8,553 bases of DNA, taken from assembly GCA_031275915.1 (NCBI GenBank), contig JAISOC010000096.1, positions 1 to 8,553 on the forward strand. Reading direction: 5' to 3'. The translations under genes and the position numbers were made by a program. Each line of letters begins with the position of its first letter. The stretch's first letter is position 1. The DNA is from Holosporales bacterium (lineage in GTDB: Bacteria; Pseudomonadota; Alphaproteobacteria; RUG11792). Of this stretch, positions 1 to 6,534 are shown piece after piece. The notes beneath the pieces are model-generated. The model had not been told where the DNA came from, searched no databases, and saw nothing but the letters and a program-made list of their open reading frames with translations.

Positions 1-282
1 TTTCAAAAGATGTACACTCAAATCGTTTTTCAACCAAGTAATTTTGAAACCAATTTAGTCTGAGAGGCCTGTGCCACAAGCAATTTAATAATTTAAGCCT
101 ACTCGTTTGTGACATCGCACAACTATGCTTATGATAATTTACATACTCCGGCTCTGTGCTCCGTATACTCCTCCAAAAAGGAAAGATACTGAAGGAACAC
201 AAGACTTTGTAGTTAGACTTTTACATTCAGTTGTCAGTTCCTGAATCATCTTTTGCAATGGGGTAATAGAAAACCATTTACA
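1..282. other. Spacer without a convincing gene, upstream of the LRR gene
   Basis: I see no supportable gene in this stretch. One + strand frame is open from base 1 to a TGA at 61-63 and could be the last 20 codons of a gene cut by the window edge, but it shows no recognisable motif. The minus-strand reading frame across 139-396 is short and has no homology I recognise. The stretch holds one copy of a dispersed repeat (169-241) and two direct copies of ATACTCC (143-149 and 165-171). Confidence 0.6.
169..241 (+). repeat. Dispersed direct repeat, copy A
   Basis: This block matches 6348-6421 in the same orientation. By eye there are about 7 mismatches and one single-base gap over 74 columns, roughly 89% identity. 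Both copies begin TCCTCCAAAAAGGAAAG and end GTTCC, and similarity stops sharply on either side. Mismatches are not concentrated at third codon positions in the frames checked, and the gap would break a frame, so this looks like a non-coding mobile or dispersed element rather than a gene fragment. Both copies lie about 105-115 bp upstream of a start codon (LRR gene and lpxI). I cannot assign it to a known family. Confidence 0.75.
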
Positions 283-312
283 TACACATATGATTAAAGC
301 ACATAATATAAT
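283..312 (+). promoter_or_regulatory. Probable sigma-70-type promoter of the LRR gene
   Basis: A perfect TATAAT lies at 307-312, and an 18-bp spacer separates it from TACACA at 283-288, which matches the -35 consensus at four of six positions. Transcription would begin near 319, giving a leader of roughly 25 nt that contains the GGGGAGG ribosome site. The -10 match is strong but the local sequence is very AT-rich, so the exact choice of hexamers is uncertain. Confidence 0.45.
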
Positions 313-333
313 AATAGTTGTTCGTTCAAAAGT

Positions 334-340
334 GGGGAGG
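334..340 (+). promoter_or_regulatory. Strong Shine-Dalgarno site deciding the LRR start
   Basis: GGGGAGG lies 4 nt before the ATG at 345 and only 1 nt before the adjacent in-frame ATG at 342. The spacing favours 345. A possible in-frame TTG start at 318 would fall at the predicted transcription start and upstream of this site, so it is unlikely to be used. Confidence 0.65.
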
Positions 341-344
341 AATG

Positions 345-1469
345 ATGAGCAGGATATCACTGTGTATGCTTGTGGGAGTGTGTGCTTGTGTTTCATCTGT
401 GTATGCTAGTTCTTCAAGCAGTCTTACAAGTCAGTTCGTTGTATCGAAAAATCCAGAAATTTTACATGAAGAAGAATATTATGAAGAAGTAAGTTTACCC
501 TTAATAAAGTATGCTTCAGGTGATATATTTGATGGATGTCGTGATTTTAAAACAAAGTATGTACATTTAGTAGAATGTATTACAAGTGATGCGTTTAATA
601 GATGGCCTAATCTTACAACAGTATATTTATCTTCAGTAAAATGTATTTCAGGTAATGTATTTAATGGATGTGACAGTCTTAAAGAAGTATATGCTTCTTC
701 ATTGGAAGAAATTAAAGAATCTGGGGAAAAAATTAAAGGATCTTGGGAAAAAATTAAAGGATTGGGCCGTGTAACATTTAGTGATTGTTTCGGTGTCGAA
801 AAAATGTTTTTCCTTAAATTAAAAAAAGTTGAAGGTAAATTTTTATTTAACTGTCCTAATATCGAAGTACTAGTCGTACCTTTATTGGAGAATGTTGAGG
901 ACTGTTTCTTGGGGATACTCAATGATGACTATTTTAAACGATGGAATAAAAATAAACCTGAAGATAAATTAGAAAAAATATATTGCCCTGAATTAAAGCA
1001 TGCAGGGGCTAGGTTCTTAGCCAGGCGTCACGGAACGGTACAATTACCTAAATTAGAAAGTATTGGTAATTTTGCGTTCTTTGAGTGTACTTTTGTTGAA
1101 ATAAATTTACCTTCAGTAAAATATATTGGAAATAACTCATTTAATGGATGCTACAATCTTAAAGCAGTATATTGCGATTCATTGGAAGAGATTGGTAGTA
1201 TGGCATTCAGTTGTTGTTGGAATCTTGAAGAAGTATTTTTTCCTGTGTTAAAAAAAGTTGGGAGAAATTTTTTATTTCAATGCCCTAAACTCAAAAAAAT
1301 ATATTTAGGGGCACCTAACATAGTATTTGAAGATGGTGCATTCGAAACTGGAGCCAAAACAAAAAACATAGACCTGTTCATATGTAATAATAATCAATAT
1401 TTGTTGAGAAACATTGGCCCATTTAAATCTGTCCAGGTATACTCTTCAGCAGCTTGGAAGAATTCATAA
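345..1469 (+). CDS. Secreted BspA-like leucine-rich-repeat protein (LRR_5 type)
   Basis: This 374-residue protein opens with a Sec signal peptide: a short start with Arg3, a hydrophobic stretch at about 4-18, and a probable cut after VYA at residue 21. From about 51 to 346 it is made of some 11-12 repeats of about 22 residues. The pattern is a P-x-L-K-x-I-G segment, then a Phe, then C-x-x-L-x-x-V, as in FNGCYNLKAVY and FSCCWNLEEVF. This matches the BspA-like LRR_5 family, which forms curved surface-binding scaffolds; some members bind host proteins. One repeat carries a 17-residue insertion with a duplicated heptad, and repeats 3-5 resemble 9-11 at DNA level. No anchor or autotransporter domain follows the repeats, so release to the periplasm, surface or outside is open. 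Leucine is mostly TTA, unlike tssM. It is a single-gene unit between its own promoter and terminator. A host-interaction role is inference. Confidence 0.85.
   Translation: MSRISLCMLVGVCACVSSVYASSSSSLTSQFVVSKNPEILHEEEYYEEVSLPLIKYASGDIFDGCRDFKTKYVHLVECITSDAFNRWPNLTTVYLSSVKCISGNVFNGCDSLKEVYASSLEEIKESGEKIKGSWEKIKGLGRVTFSDCFGVEKMFFLKLKKVEGKFLFNCPNIEVLVVPLLENVEDCFLGILNDDYFKRWNKNKPEDKLEKIYCPELKHAGARFLARRHGTVQLPKLESIGNFAFFECTFVEINLPSVKYIGNNSFNGCYNLKAVYCDSLEEIGSMAFSCCWNLEEVFFPVLKKVGRNFLFQCPKLKKIYLGAPNIVFEDGAFETGAKTKNIDLFICNNNQYLLRNIGPFKSVQVYSSAAWKNS
631..713 (+). repeat. Internal LRR duplication, first copy
   Basis: This block, coding repeat 3 and the start of repeat 4 of the LRR protein, aligns without gaps to 1111-1193, exactly 480 bp downstream, with about 18 mismatches in 83 positions. 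The spacing is 160 codons, which becomes 143 codons (six to seven LRR units) once the 17-codon insertion at 714-764 is removed. Confidence 0.7.
720..761 (+). repeat. 21-bp tandem duplication inside the LRR gene
   Basis: Two adjacent 21-bp units (720-740 and 741-761) differ at one base. They code for two copies of a heptad, SGEKIKG and SWEKIKG. They lie in a 17-codon insertion (714-764) that interrupts the fourth LRR unit; the counterpart unit near 1190-1250 lacks it. Near-identity suggests recent slippage duplication. The insertion preserves frame and is Lys/Glu-rich, so it probably forms a loop or short helix. Confidence 0.85.
1111..1193 (+). repeat. Internal LRR duplication, second copy
   Basis: This is the partner of 631-713. 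It codes for repeat 9 and the start of repeat 10. The matching continues downstream: the KKV...FLFxCP segment near 821-860 reappears near 1250-1290 at an offset of 429 bp, which is 480 minus the 51-bp insertion. The gene therefore seems to have grown by duplicating a block of about six repeat units. Confidence 0.7.
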
Positions 1470-1473
1470 CATC

Positions 1474-1507
1474 TGCAGATCATCCAAAAACAGGTGATCT
1501 GCATTTT
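1474..1507 (+). terminator. Rho-independent terminator of the LRR gene
   Basis: A perfect 9-bp stem pairs TGCAGATCA (1474-1482) with TGATCTGCA (1495-1503) around a 12-nt loop and is followed directly by TTTT (1504-1507) and a further TTT. It starts 5 nt after the LRR stop codon, the expected place, and separates that gene transcriptionally from tssM. Confidence 0.75.
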
Positions 1508-1554
1508 GCTTTGCATATTTACTATAAAAATTCTGGAAAAAAATACAAAATATC

Positions 1555-1582
1555 ATTACATTCTTAGGGGGTTTATTATAAT
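1555..1582 (+). promoter_or_regulatory. Possible promoter of tssM
   Basis: TATAAT at 1577-1582 is preceded, after a 16-bp spacer, by ATTACA at 1555-1560, four of six matches to the -35 consensus. Transcription would begin near 1589, leaving a leader of about 36 nt. The site lies just after the LRR terminator, where a new promoter would be needed. AT-rich sequence makes chance matches common, so confidence is moderate. Confidence 0.4.
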
Positions 1583-1624
1583 AAACAATGCCAATTTGAT
1601 TATGTTTGAGGCAGAGATGCTGTA

Positions 1625-4600
1625 ATGGCAACATCAACAGGATTTATAGAGGGAGTCATCCGTAGCATACCGTCTTTGCCTGTCGTAATTGGTATAATCT
1701 TGGCGGTTGCCTTCATAGCAATGCTTGCAGTCACGATAGGCACTCTTGTCTCTATGAAGAGAGCTGAGATGAGGGCAAAGAAGGTTGTGGATCTTCCTCC
1801 TTCAGCCATGAAAAAAGACAAAAATCAAGAAGATATTGATGATAAAAATGCGAAGGTTCCTCCTCCCGTTGGAGAATGGTTCAGCAGATATCTCATAGGA
1901 AAGGGATACATAAAAGTACACAGCATAGTACGTTCATTTTTCAAATCCATGGATTTTTTGAAATCTTCCCTGGGAAGCGGATATAAATATAAATTGCCAT
2001 GGTTTTTAATGATAGGCACTTCAGAATCAGGGAAATCCTCTCTCCTTTCCGGATTCACACAGGATGAAATTTTTGATGAGGATGACGAAGATGATGCAGA
2101 TATAACATGGTGGTTTTTGAAAAATGGAGTAGTTCTGGATGTAAAGGGAGATGTTTTTCTTCCAAAAGAGGGTCTAAAGACCAACGAAAAGAGCTGGAAT
2201 ATAACATTAAATATGCTTGCGAGATACAGAAGTGATAGACCAATTAACGGTATAGTTCTCACAATTCCAGCCAATGAACTCTATGGAAAAAACAAACTTT
2301 CTGCAGATGAAATTAAAAAGAGAACCTCTTTTGTTTCAAGAAAGCTCAATTTTGCCCAAAATTTCCTTGGATTGAAACTTCCCGTATATGTTGTAATAAC
2401 TAAAACTGATCTCGTCCCTGGATTTCAAAGTTTCTGTTCAGAAATACCAGTTAGGAACAGGAACAATATGCTTGGGTGGTCATGTCCATATCCAATAGAT
2501 GCTATGTATCACAGCAAATGGATTGAGGAGGCTTTTGAATCAATAGAAGACGAGCTCAATGAAATCAGAATGGAAATTCTCTCCGAAAGCGGAATTACAA
2601 CAACAAGAGACGGTGTTTTCGTGTTCCCTAGCGAATTGCTGACAGTTCGTGAGAATTTATCCTTCTATCTTGATAGTATCTTCAGATCTGGATCTGCGGA
2701 AGAAAGATTTTATTTCAGAGGCTTGTATTTCACAGGAGACAGCAAGATGGTTCCTCTTCTTCCATTCAGTGGAGAAGAGAATGCATCTGCTATTATGGGA
2801 ACTCCTGATGCTGATGTGAACGAAGCTGGTAGTTTAACAGCCTATTTCAGAAACGAAGAATTTGCTCCAAAAAAGATTTTTTTCTTCGAGGATTTAATAT
2901 GCAGGAAAGTGCTTCTTGAGGGAGGCATAGCAAGTCCTATAAGATCCAAGGTATATCAATCTAATAAATCTATTTTTGTGGCCAAAATATCCACGGCTGC
3001 CTTCGTTCTGATAGGAAGTTATGGATTGTTTAATGCCAGAGATAATCTGAAAAGGAACACAGATAATTTATATCCATCTCTGTTCAAGGTATCTTCCATC
3101 ATCAGAAATGCCGATACATTAACCATGAAGAATCTCGAAAAAAATGGGAATGAAATATTAAGCAGATGCACAGGACAACTCCTGGCAATGATGCAACAGT
3201 TGAATAATGCAAAATTTTCATCCATTTTTGTTCCGGCTTCTTGGTTCAGCAATATAAATTCCGAACTTACGGAAACTCTCAGAATTTCATATCAGAGGGT
3301 TGTTGTGAGAACCATATATATGAATCTCATACTGAAGGCCAGAGCCCTGTTGAGTATGCAGCCTTCTGCAGAGCATTCTTCAAAAAGCATTAAGGAACTC
3401 CTCAATCCATATAGCTCAAAGGAATACGCTCTCATGAAATCGTATGTCAGTGGCCTCGTTGAGATTGAAAAAAATATTAAGAAATTCGATAGCCTGAGAA
3501 CTTCCGGAGATCCAAAAGATCTGGAAGATTTGATTGATTTCACATTTCAAGGAGCCTTGCCCAAGGAATTTCTCAATAATTATGATCAATTCAGAAGGAT
3601 CTTGATAAATACTCCATTTCCTCCAATTGATCTCAGTCCCTATAGAAAAGTCGCTTTCGATGTCCTCTTAAATCTCTTTCAGAATTTTATAGATGCTATT
3701 TTTTCAGAAAGAAGCAGTGGGAGCATAATTTCGTTCTTAAACAGATTTATAGACGATTTAAACAAGCAAAATATAGAAAAGATACCAGACTGCAAAGAAT
3801 TTTTGAAATTTGCCAGAGATTTAACAAGTGTCTGCAAGGAGCTTGGAGAAGAGGGATCAACATGGCTGGATTCTCCAACATTCAAGGTGGATGATGAATA
3901 TAACAGATTCCTGGATGATGTCGAGGTGTTGTTCGGAAAGGATACTACCCAGCAATTCTTGGACACAACTGCCTATCATTTCGATGAACTCAAGAAAAAA
4001 CTCAAAGAGTTCAACAAAATGCTGGTTGATGAGAACGATAAGAAACAGGATGAAGAAACTCCGATTTCCCACGGAATTTTTGTGATGAATAAGGCATTAT
4101 CGGAACTTTACAAGGCTCCATATATGAAGGAGCCAGGAAAATATCAATTAATTACGGAAATTCCTGAAGGAAAAATGATTTATTGGGATGATGAACTTGT
4201 GCAATATGCCTATGAAATTGGCAAGAAATTCGAACAATTCGCGGCAACTGCTGTGAAAGATTTTCCAAAATCTATGCAGGAGGGGGTCATGCTTCTTGCA
4301 AAAGCGAATCTGTGTGCGCTTATAGCAAGCATAATAGCCAAAGCTCAAAGCTTTGTGGAAGCCCCAAGTGCTTTAACTGATGAGCTAACTTCTGAAGAAA
4401 TTTTGCAGAAACAGGTGGCAGAATTAAAGGGAGTAGCTCCGAAATTTGTGAGTCTCCTCAAAATATTGAGAAACGATAATGTGAATTTTGTTTTCAGTGA
4501 TCTAAGAACAATTCTCAATAAAATAGGATTTTCTTTGCTGGATCACATAGATAATCTACTTGAAGATCAAAAACCATATACTCCACAAAATCTCAGCTTT

Positions 4601-6091
4601 TCATACTGGAACGGGGAGATTGGAGCGAGTTATAAGGCATATTCTGCCTTTGATGATGAAGAACTAAAATTGTATCTGCAATTGCAAAGAAAACTTATAA
4701 CAAGGCTGGCGATCGAATTCGCAGAGCCAATTGTACAGTTTTTGAAATCCGATGTTGTATTCGACCAGAATTTTGGGAATCATGGACAACTTACTAAATG
4801 GATCAGAATTGTTGATGGCGTAAAGGGACTTCAGACCAGAGATCCTGCAAATCCAGTCACTATGACAGAGAGATTTATTATAAAAACATTAAATTCATAC
4901 AATCTGGACAATATCACAACAGAAATCTCCTTATCAGATATCAAAGGAGAATCCAGTGAATATTTCACGAATTTGGTGAAGCAAATAAAGAAGGGCATAA
5001 TGGCAAAGGCAGAGGTTCTCATACGGCAGAGAAACATCAAGCGTTATGATTCTCTCCGAGATTTCTATTCAAAACATCTGATCAACAAATATCCATTCTC
5101 AGGGTATGATAAGTCGCAAAGATCTTCTGTGGACGCAGATCTCGAATCTGTTAAGCAATTTTTCAAGATGTATGATGAATTTGGGGGAACACCTGAGAAA
5201 GTCTTAGATCAGATATATCAGCTTGGAGAAGATTCCAAAGAAATGTATGAATTTATCAAAAAAGTACATGTTCTAAGGCAATTTTTCGGAGATTTCGTTA
5301 ATTCTCAGTATGATACTCCGAAAGTTAAATTGGAAATTGATTTTAATTTAAATAAAAAAGGAGAAACCAATATCGGATATTTGGTTGACAGGATTTTTAA
5401 ACCAAATCACGATGCGAACATAGAATTTATAAGTGAAGATAAGGGAGCAGTCTGGTATTTCGCGGAACCAATACAAATAATATTTAGATGGGCAGAGGGA
5501 GATGATAACGCAGAAAAGCCGACATTCGATCAAAATGATCCAGATATTATTATAGAAAACACAAAGGCTACGGTTGAATGCGTTGGCAATTGGGCTGTTC
5601 TAAGATTTCTTCAGAAGTATAAGGCGGAAGAAGCAGGAGCAGATAAACTGTTAGCCAATCAGAATTTGTTGAATTTTAAAATACCGCTGAGCAATGGGAA
5701 AACGGCCAGTATATATGCTGCAGTAACTGCAAGTCTTCCTCAAAAGCCTGAGGATCCATCAGTAACAACATTGCCAGTTCCAGTTCCACCTGGAAATATG
5801 CCAGAAATGAACCAAAAAGTTGTGGCCCTATCAAATGTTCCAACTTTGGTTGAAAGAGCCTCAGTACATAGCACTGTCTCCACAGATGTGGAAGAAGATG
5901 AAGAAGAAGATGAAACAAAAGAAGTAAATGCTACTAAGAAAAAGACTTCGAAAACCAAAAAGAAAAGAGAAAAAGGAAAGGAAAAGGAAAAAGAAAGGAA
6001 AGAAGCTATGAAAATTCTGGAATCGGAGGAAGAGATAGAGACTTTGGAAAAAGAGAAGACTTCCGAGATCTCTGATGAACCAATAGAATAA
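1625..6091 (+). CDS. tssM: Type VI secretion system inner-membrane protein TssM (IcmF family)
   Basis: This 1488-residue protein matches the TssM/IcmF plan. A membrane segment at about 18-43 is followed by a cytoplasmic NTPase-like domain: P-loop GTSESGKS (131-138), WW then DVKG (172-175) where the family usually has D-T-A-G, and TKTD followed by LVPGF (259-267). RFYFRGLYFTG (361-371) and FFFEDLICRKVLLEGG are family landmarks. A second membrane segment lies at about 451-468. The long remainder would be periplasmic and ends in the conserved GNWAVLRFL (1321-1329). TssM joins TssL and TssJ in the trans-envelope complex that docks the contractile apparatus. Three things are odd: one N-terminal membrane segment instead of the usual hairpin, an acidic insert (DEDDEDDAD, 151-159), and a proline-rich then highly charged tail (about 1372-1488) that makes it longer than usual. 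No tssL or other T6SS gene adjoins. ATG 1625 is the only usable start, with a weak upstream GAGG. Confidence 0.9.
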   Translation: MATSTGFIEGVIRSIPSLPVVIGIILAVAFIAMLAVTIGTLVSMKRAEMRAKKVVDLPPSAMKKDKNQEDIDDKNAKVPPPVGEWFSRYLIGKGYIKVHSIVRSFFKSMDFLKSSLGSGYKYKLPWFLMIGTSESGKSSLLSGFTQDEIFDEDDEDDADITWWFLKNGVVLDVKGDVFLPKEGLKTNEKSWNITLNMLARYRSDRPINGIVLTIPANELYGKNKLSADEIKKRTSFVSRKLNFAQNFLGLKLPVYVVITKTDLVPGFQSFCSEIPVRNRNNMLGWSCPYPIDAMYHSKWIEEAFESIEDELNEIRMEILSESGITTTRDGVFVFPSELLTVRENLSFYLDSIFRSGSAEERFYFRGLYFTGDSKMVPLLPFSGEENASAIMGTPDADVNEAGSLTAYFRNEEFAPKKIFFFEDLICRKVLLEGGIASPIRSKVYQSNKSIFVAKISTAAFVLIGSYGLFNARDNLKRNTDNLYPSLFKVSSIIRNADTLTMKNLEKNGNEILSRCTGQLLAMMQQLNNAKFSSIFVPASWFSNINSELTETLRISYQRVVVRTIYMNLILKARALLSMQPSAEHSSKSIKELLNPYSSKEYALMKSYVSGLVEIEKNIKKFDSLRTSGDPKDLEDLIDFTFQGALPKEFLNNYDQFRRILINTPFPPIDLSPYRKVAFDVLLNLFQNFIDAIFSERSSGSIISFLNRFIDDLNKQNIEKIPDCKEFLKFARDLTSVCKELGEEGSTWLDSPTFKVDDEYNRFLDDVEVLFGKDTTQQFLDTTAYHFDELKKKLKEFNKMLVDENDKKQDEETPISHGIFVMNKALSELYKAPYMKEPGKYQLITEIPEGKMIYWDDELVQYAYEIGKKFEQFAATAVKDFPKSMQEGVMLLAKANLCALIASIIAKAQSFVEAPSALTDELTSEEILQKQVAELKGVAPKFVSLLKILRNDNVNFVFSDLRTILNKIGFSLLDHIDNLLEDQKPYTPQNLSFSYWNGEIGASYKAYSAFDDEELKLYLQLQRKLITRLAIEFAEPIVQFLKSDVVFDQNFGNHGQLTKWIRIVDGVKGLQTRDPANPVTMTERFIIKTLNSYNLDNITTEISLSDIKGESSEYFTNLVKQIKKGIMAKAEVLIRQRNIKRYDSLRDFYSKHLINKYPFSGYDKSQRSSVDADLESVKQFFKMYDEFGGTPEKVLDQIYQLGEDSKEMYEFIKKVHVLRQFFGDFVNSQYDTPKVKLEIDFNLNKKGETNIGYLVDRIFKPNHDANIEFISEDKGAVWYFAEPIQIIFRWAEGDDNAEKPTFDQNDPDIIIENTKATVECVGNWAVLRFLQKYKAEEAGADKLLANQNLLNFKIPLSNGKTASIYAAVTASLPQKPEDPSVTTLPVPVPPGNMPEMNQKVVALSNVPTLVERASVHSTVSTDVEEDEEEDETKEVNATKKKTSKTKKKREKGKEKEKERKEAMKILESEEEIETLEKEKTSEISDEPIE

Positions 6092-6233
6092 TACGCATCA
6101 AATAGAACATATAATTTGTTGTCCCTTCTAAAGAGGCAAATTTTTCAAGTATAACTTCCGCCAGAAGTAGCGTTAGCGAAAGAAGTGAGCAAGCGTACAC
6201 TCCTACCTTTCCCTTCTTCCTATTCCCCCCCTA

Positions 6234-6371
6234 CAGTATATTTCCTTTTTGGAACAGCAGCAGAGATCCCAATTGTGAAGCGCTTGGTCAAGGTAGAGAG
6301 CGAAGCGAACCTTGACCAAGATAGCGGAGCAATTGGTACAATGGAGTTCCTCCAAAAAGGAAAGTATACTG
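6234..6371. repeat. Large imperfect palindrome (possible palindromic or MITE-like element)
   Basis: Two arms fold back on each other around a 14-nt loop (6295-6308). The inner stem is a perfect 12-bp match, CTTGGTCAAGGT (6283-6294) with ACCTTGACCAAG (6309-6320). The outer arms pair CAGTATA, then TTTCC and TTTTTGG (6234-6252), with CCAAAAAGGAAA and TATACTG (6353-6371), interrupted by a few bulges; CAATTG words also face each other in mid-arm. Such structures occur as palindromic repeat elements or MITEs, and could also limit read-through from tssM. It contains no transposase. Element identity is unknown. Confidence 0.75.
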
Positions 6372-6421
6372 AAGAAACACAAAACTCTGTAGATAGACTT
6401 CTACATTTAGTTGTTAGTTCC
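6348..6421 (+). repeat. Dispersed direct repeat, copy B
   Basis: This is the partner of 169-241, about 89% identical by eye. Its first 24 bases are also the outer right arm of the palindrome at 6234-6371, but copy A has no matching left arm. Either copy A is a truncated element or the palindrome arose next to an existing repeat. It ends about 114 bp before the lpxI start codon. Confidence 0.75.
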
Positions 6422-6478
6422 GTCATATATGATCTGTTACATTTCATTTTCACAAAAGTAAAAGATTTTTCGAGTTTT

Positions 6479-6508
6479 TTGGGATATTCTGTATTGTGAG
6501 ATTATGAT
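6479..6508 (+). promoter_or_regulatory. Possible promoter of the lpxI-rodA operon
   Basis: TATGAT at 6503-6508 (five of six matches) follows TTGGGA at 6479-6484 (four of six) with an 18-bp spacer. Transcription would begin near 6515, about 20 nt before the lpxI start. The position is sensible after the repeat element, but the match is modest. Confidence 0.3.
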
Positions 6509-6534
6509 TTTTTTATTAAGAGACCCCGTAACTA

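Larger units (their letters stand above)
6092..6534. other. Repeat-rich non-coding spacer between tssM and lpxI
   Basis: No gene is supportable in these 443 bp. In order it holds a short tract rich in AGCG/GCGA words (about 6155-6195), a pyrimidine-rich run with seven C (6225-6231), a 138-bp imperfect palindrome, the second copy of the dispersed repeat, and an AT-rich stretch with the likely lpxI promoter. Open frames across it on both strands run straight through the palindrome and lack recognisable motifs or ribosome sites. The part from about 6150 to 6350 looks richer in GC than its flanks, as expected for inserted repeat material. Confidence 0.65.

Noticed and set aside
318..344. Upstream TTG start for the LRR gene
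   Set aside because: It lies at the predicted transcription start and before the strong GGGGAGG site; starting at 345 gives a clean signal peptide.
139..453. Minus-strand frames at 139-396 and 6220-6453 share similar peptides (ELTT-C-SL-T and following residues), hinting at a gene family
   Set aside because: The similarity is only the translation of the dispersed repeat. Substitutions are not biased to third positions, the matched part is short, and one frame runs through the palindrome.
3828..4085. 85-codon + strand open frame inside tssM
   Set aside because: It overlaps the well-supported tssM frame, has no family features and is a shadow frame.
6123..6145. Possible tssM terminator, CCTT pairing with GAGG before TTTTT
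   Set aside because: The stem is only about four pairs with one wobble, and the T run is separated from it by several bases.
6185..6499. 104-codon + strand open frame in the tssM-lpxI spacer
   Set aside because: It reads directly through both palindrome arms and the repeat, has no ribosome site, and copy A of the repeat carries a one-base gap that breaks the equivalent frame.
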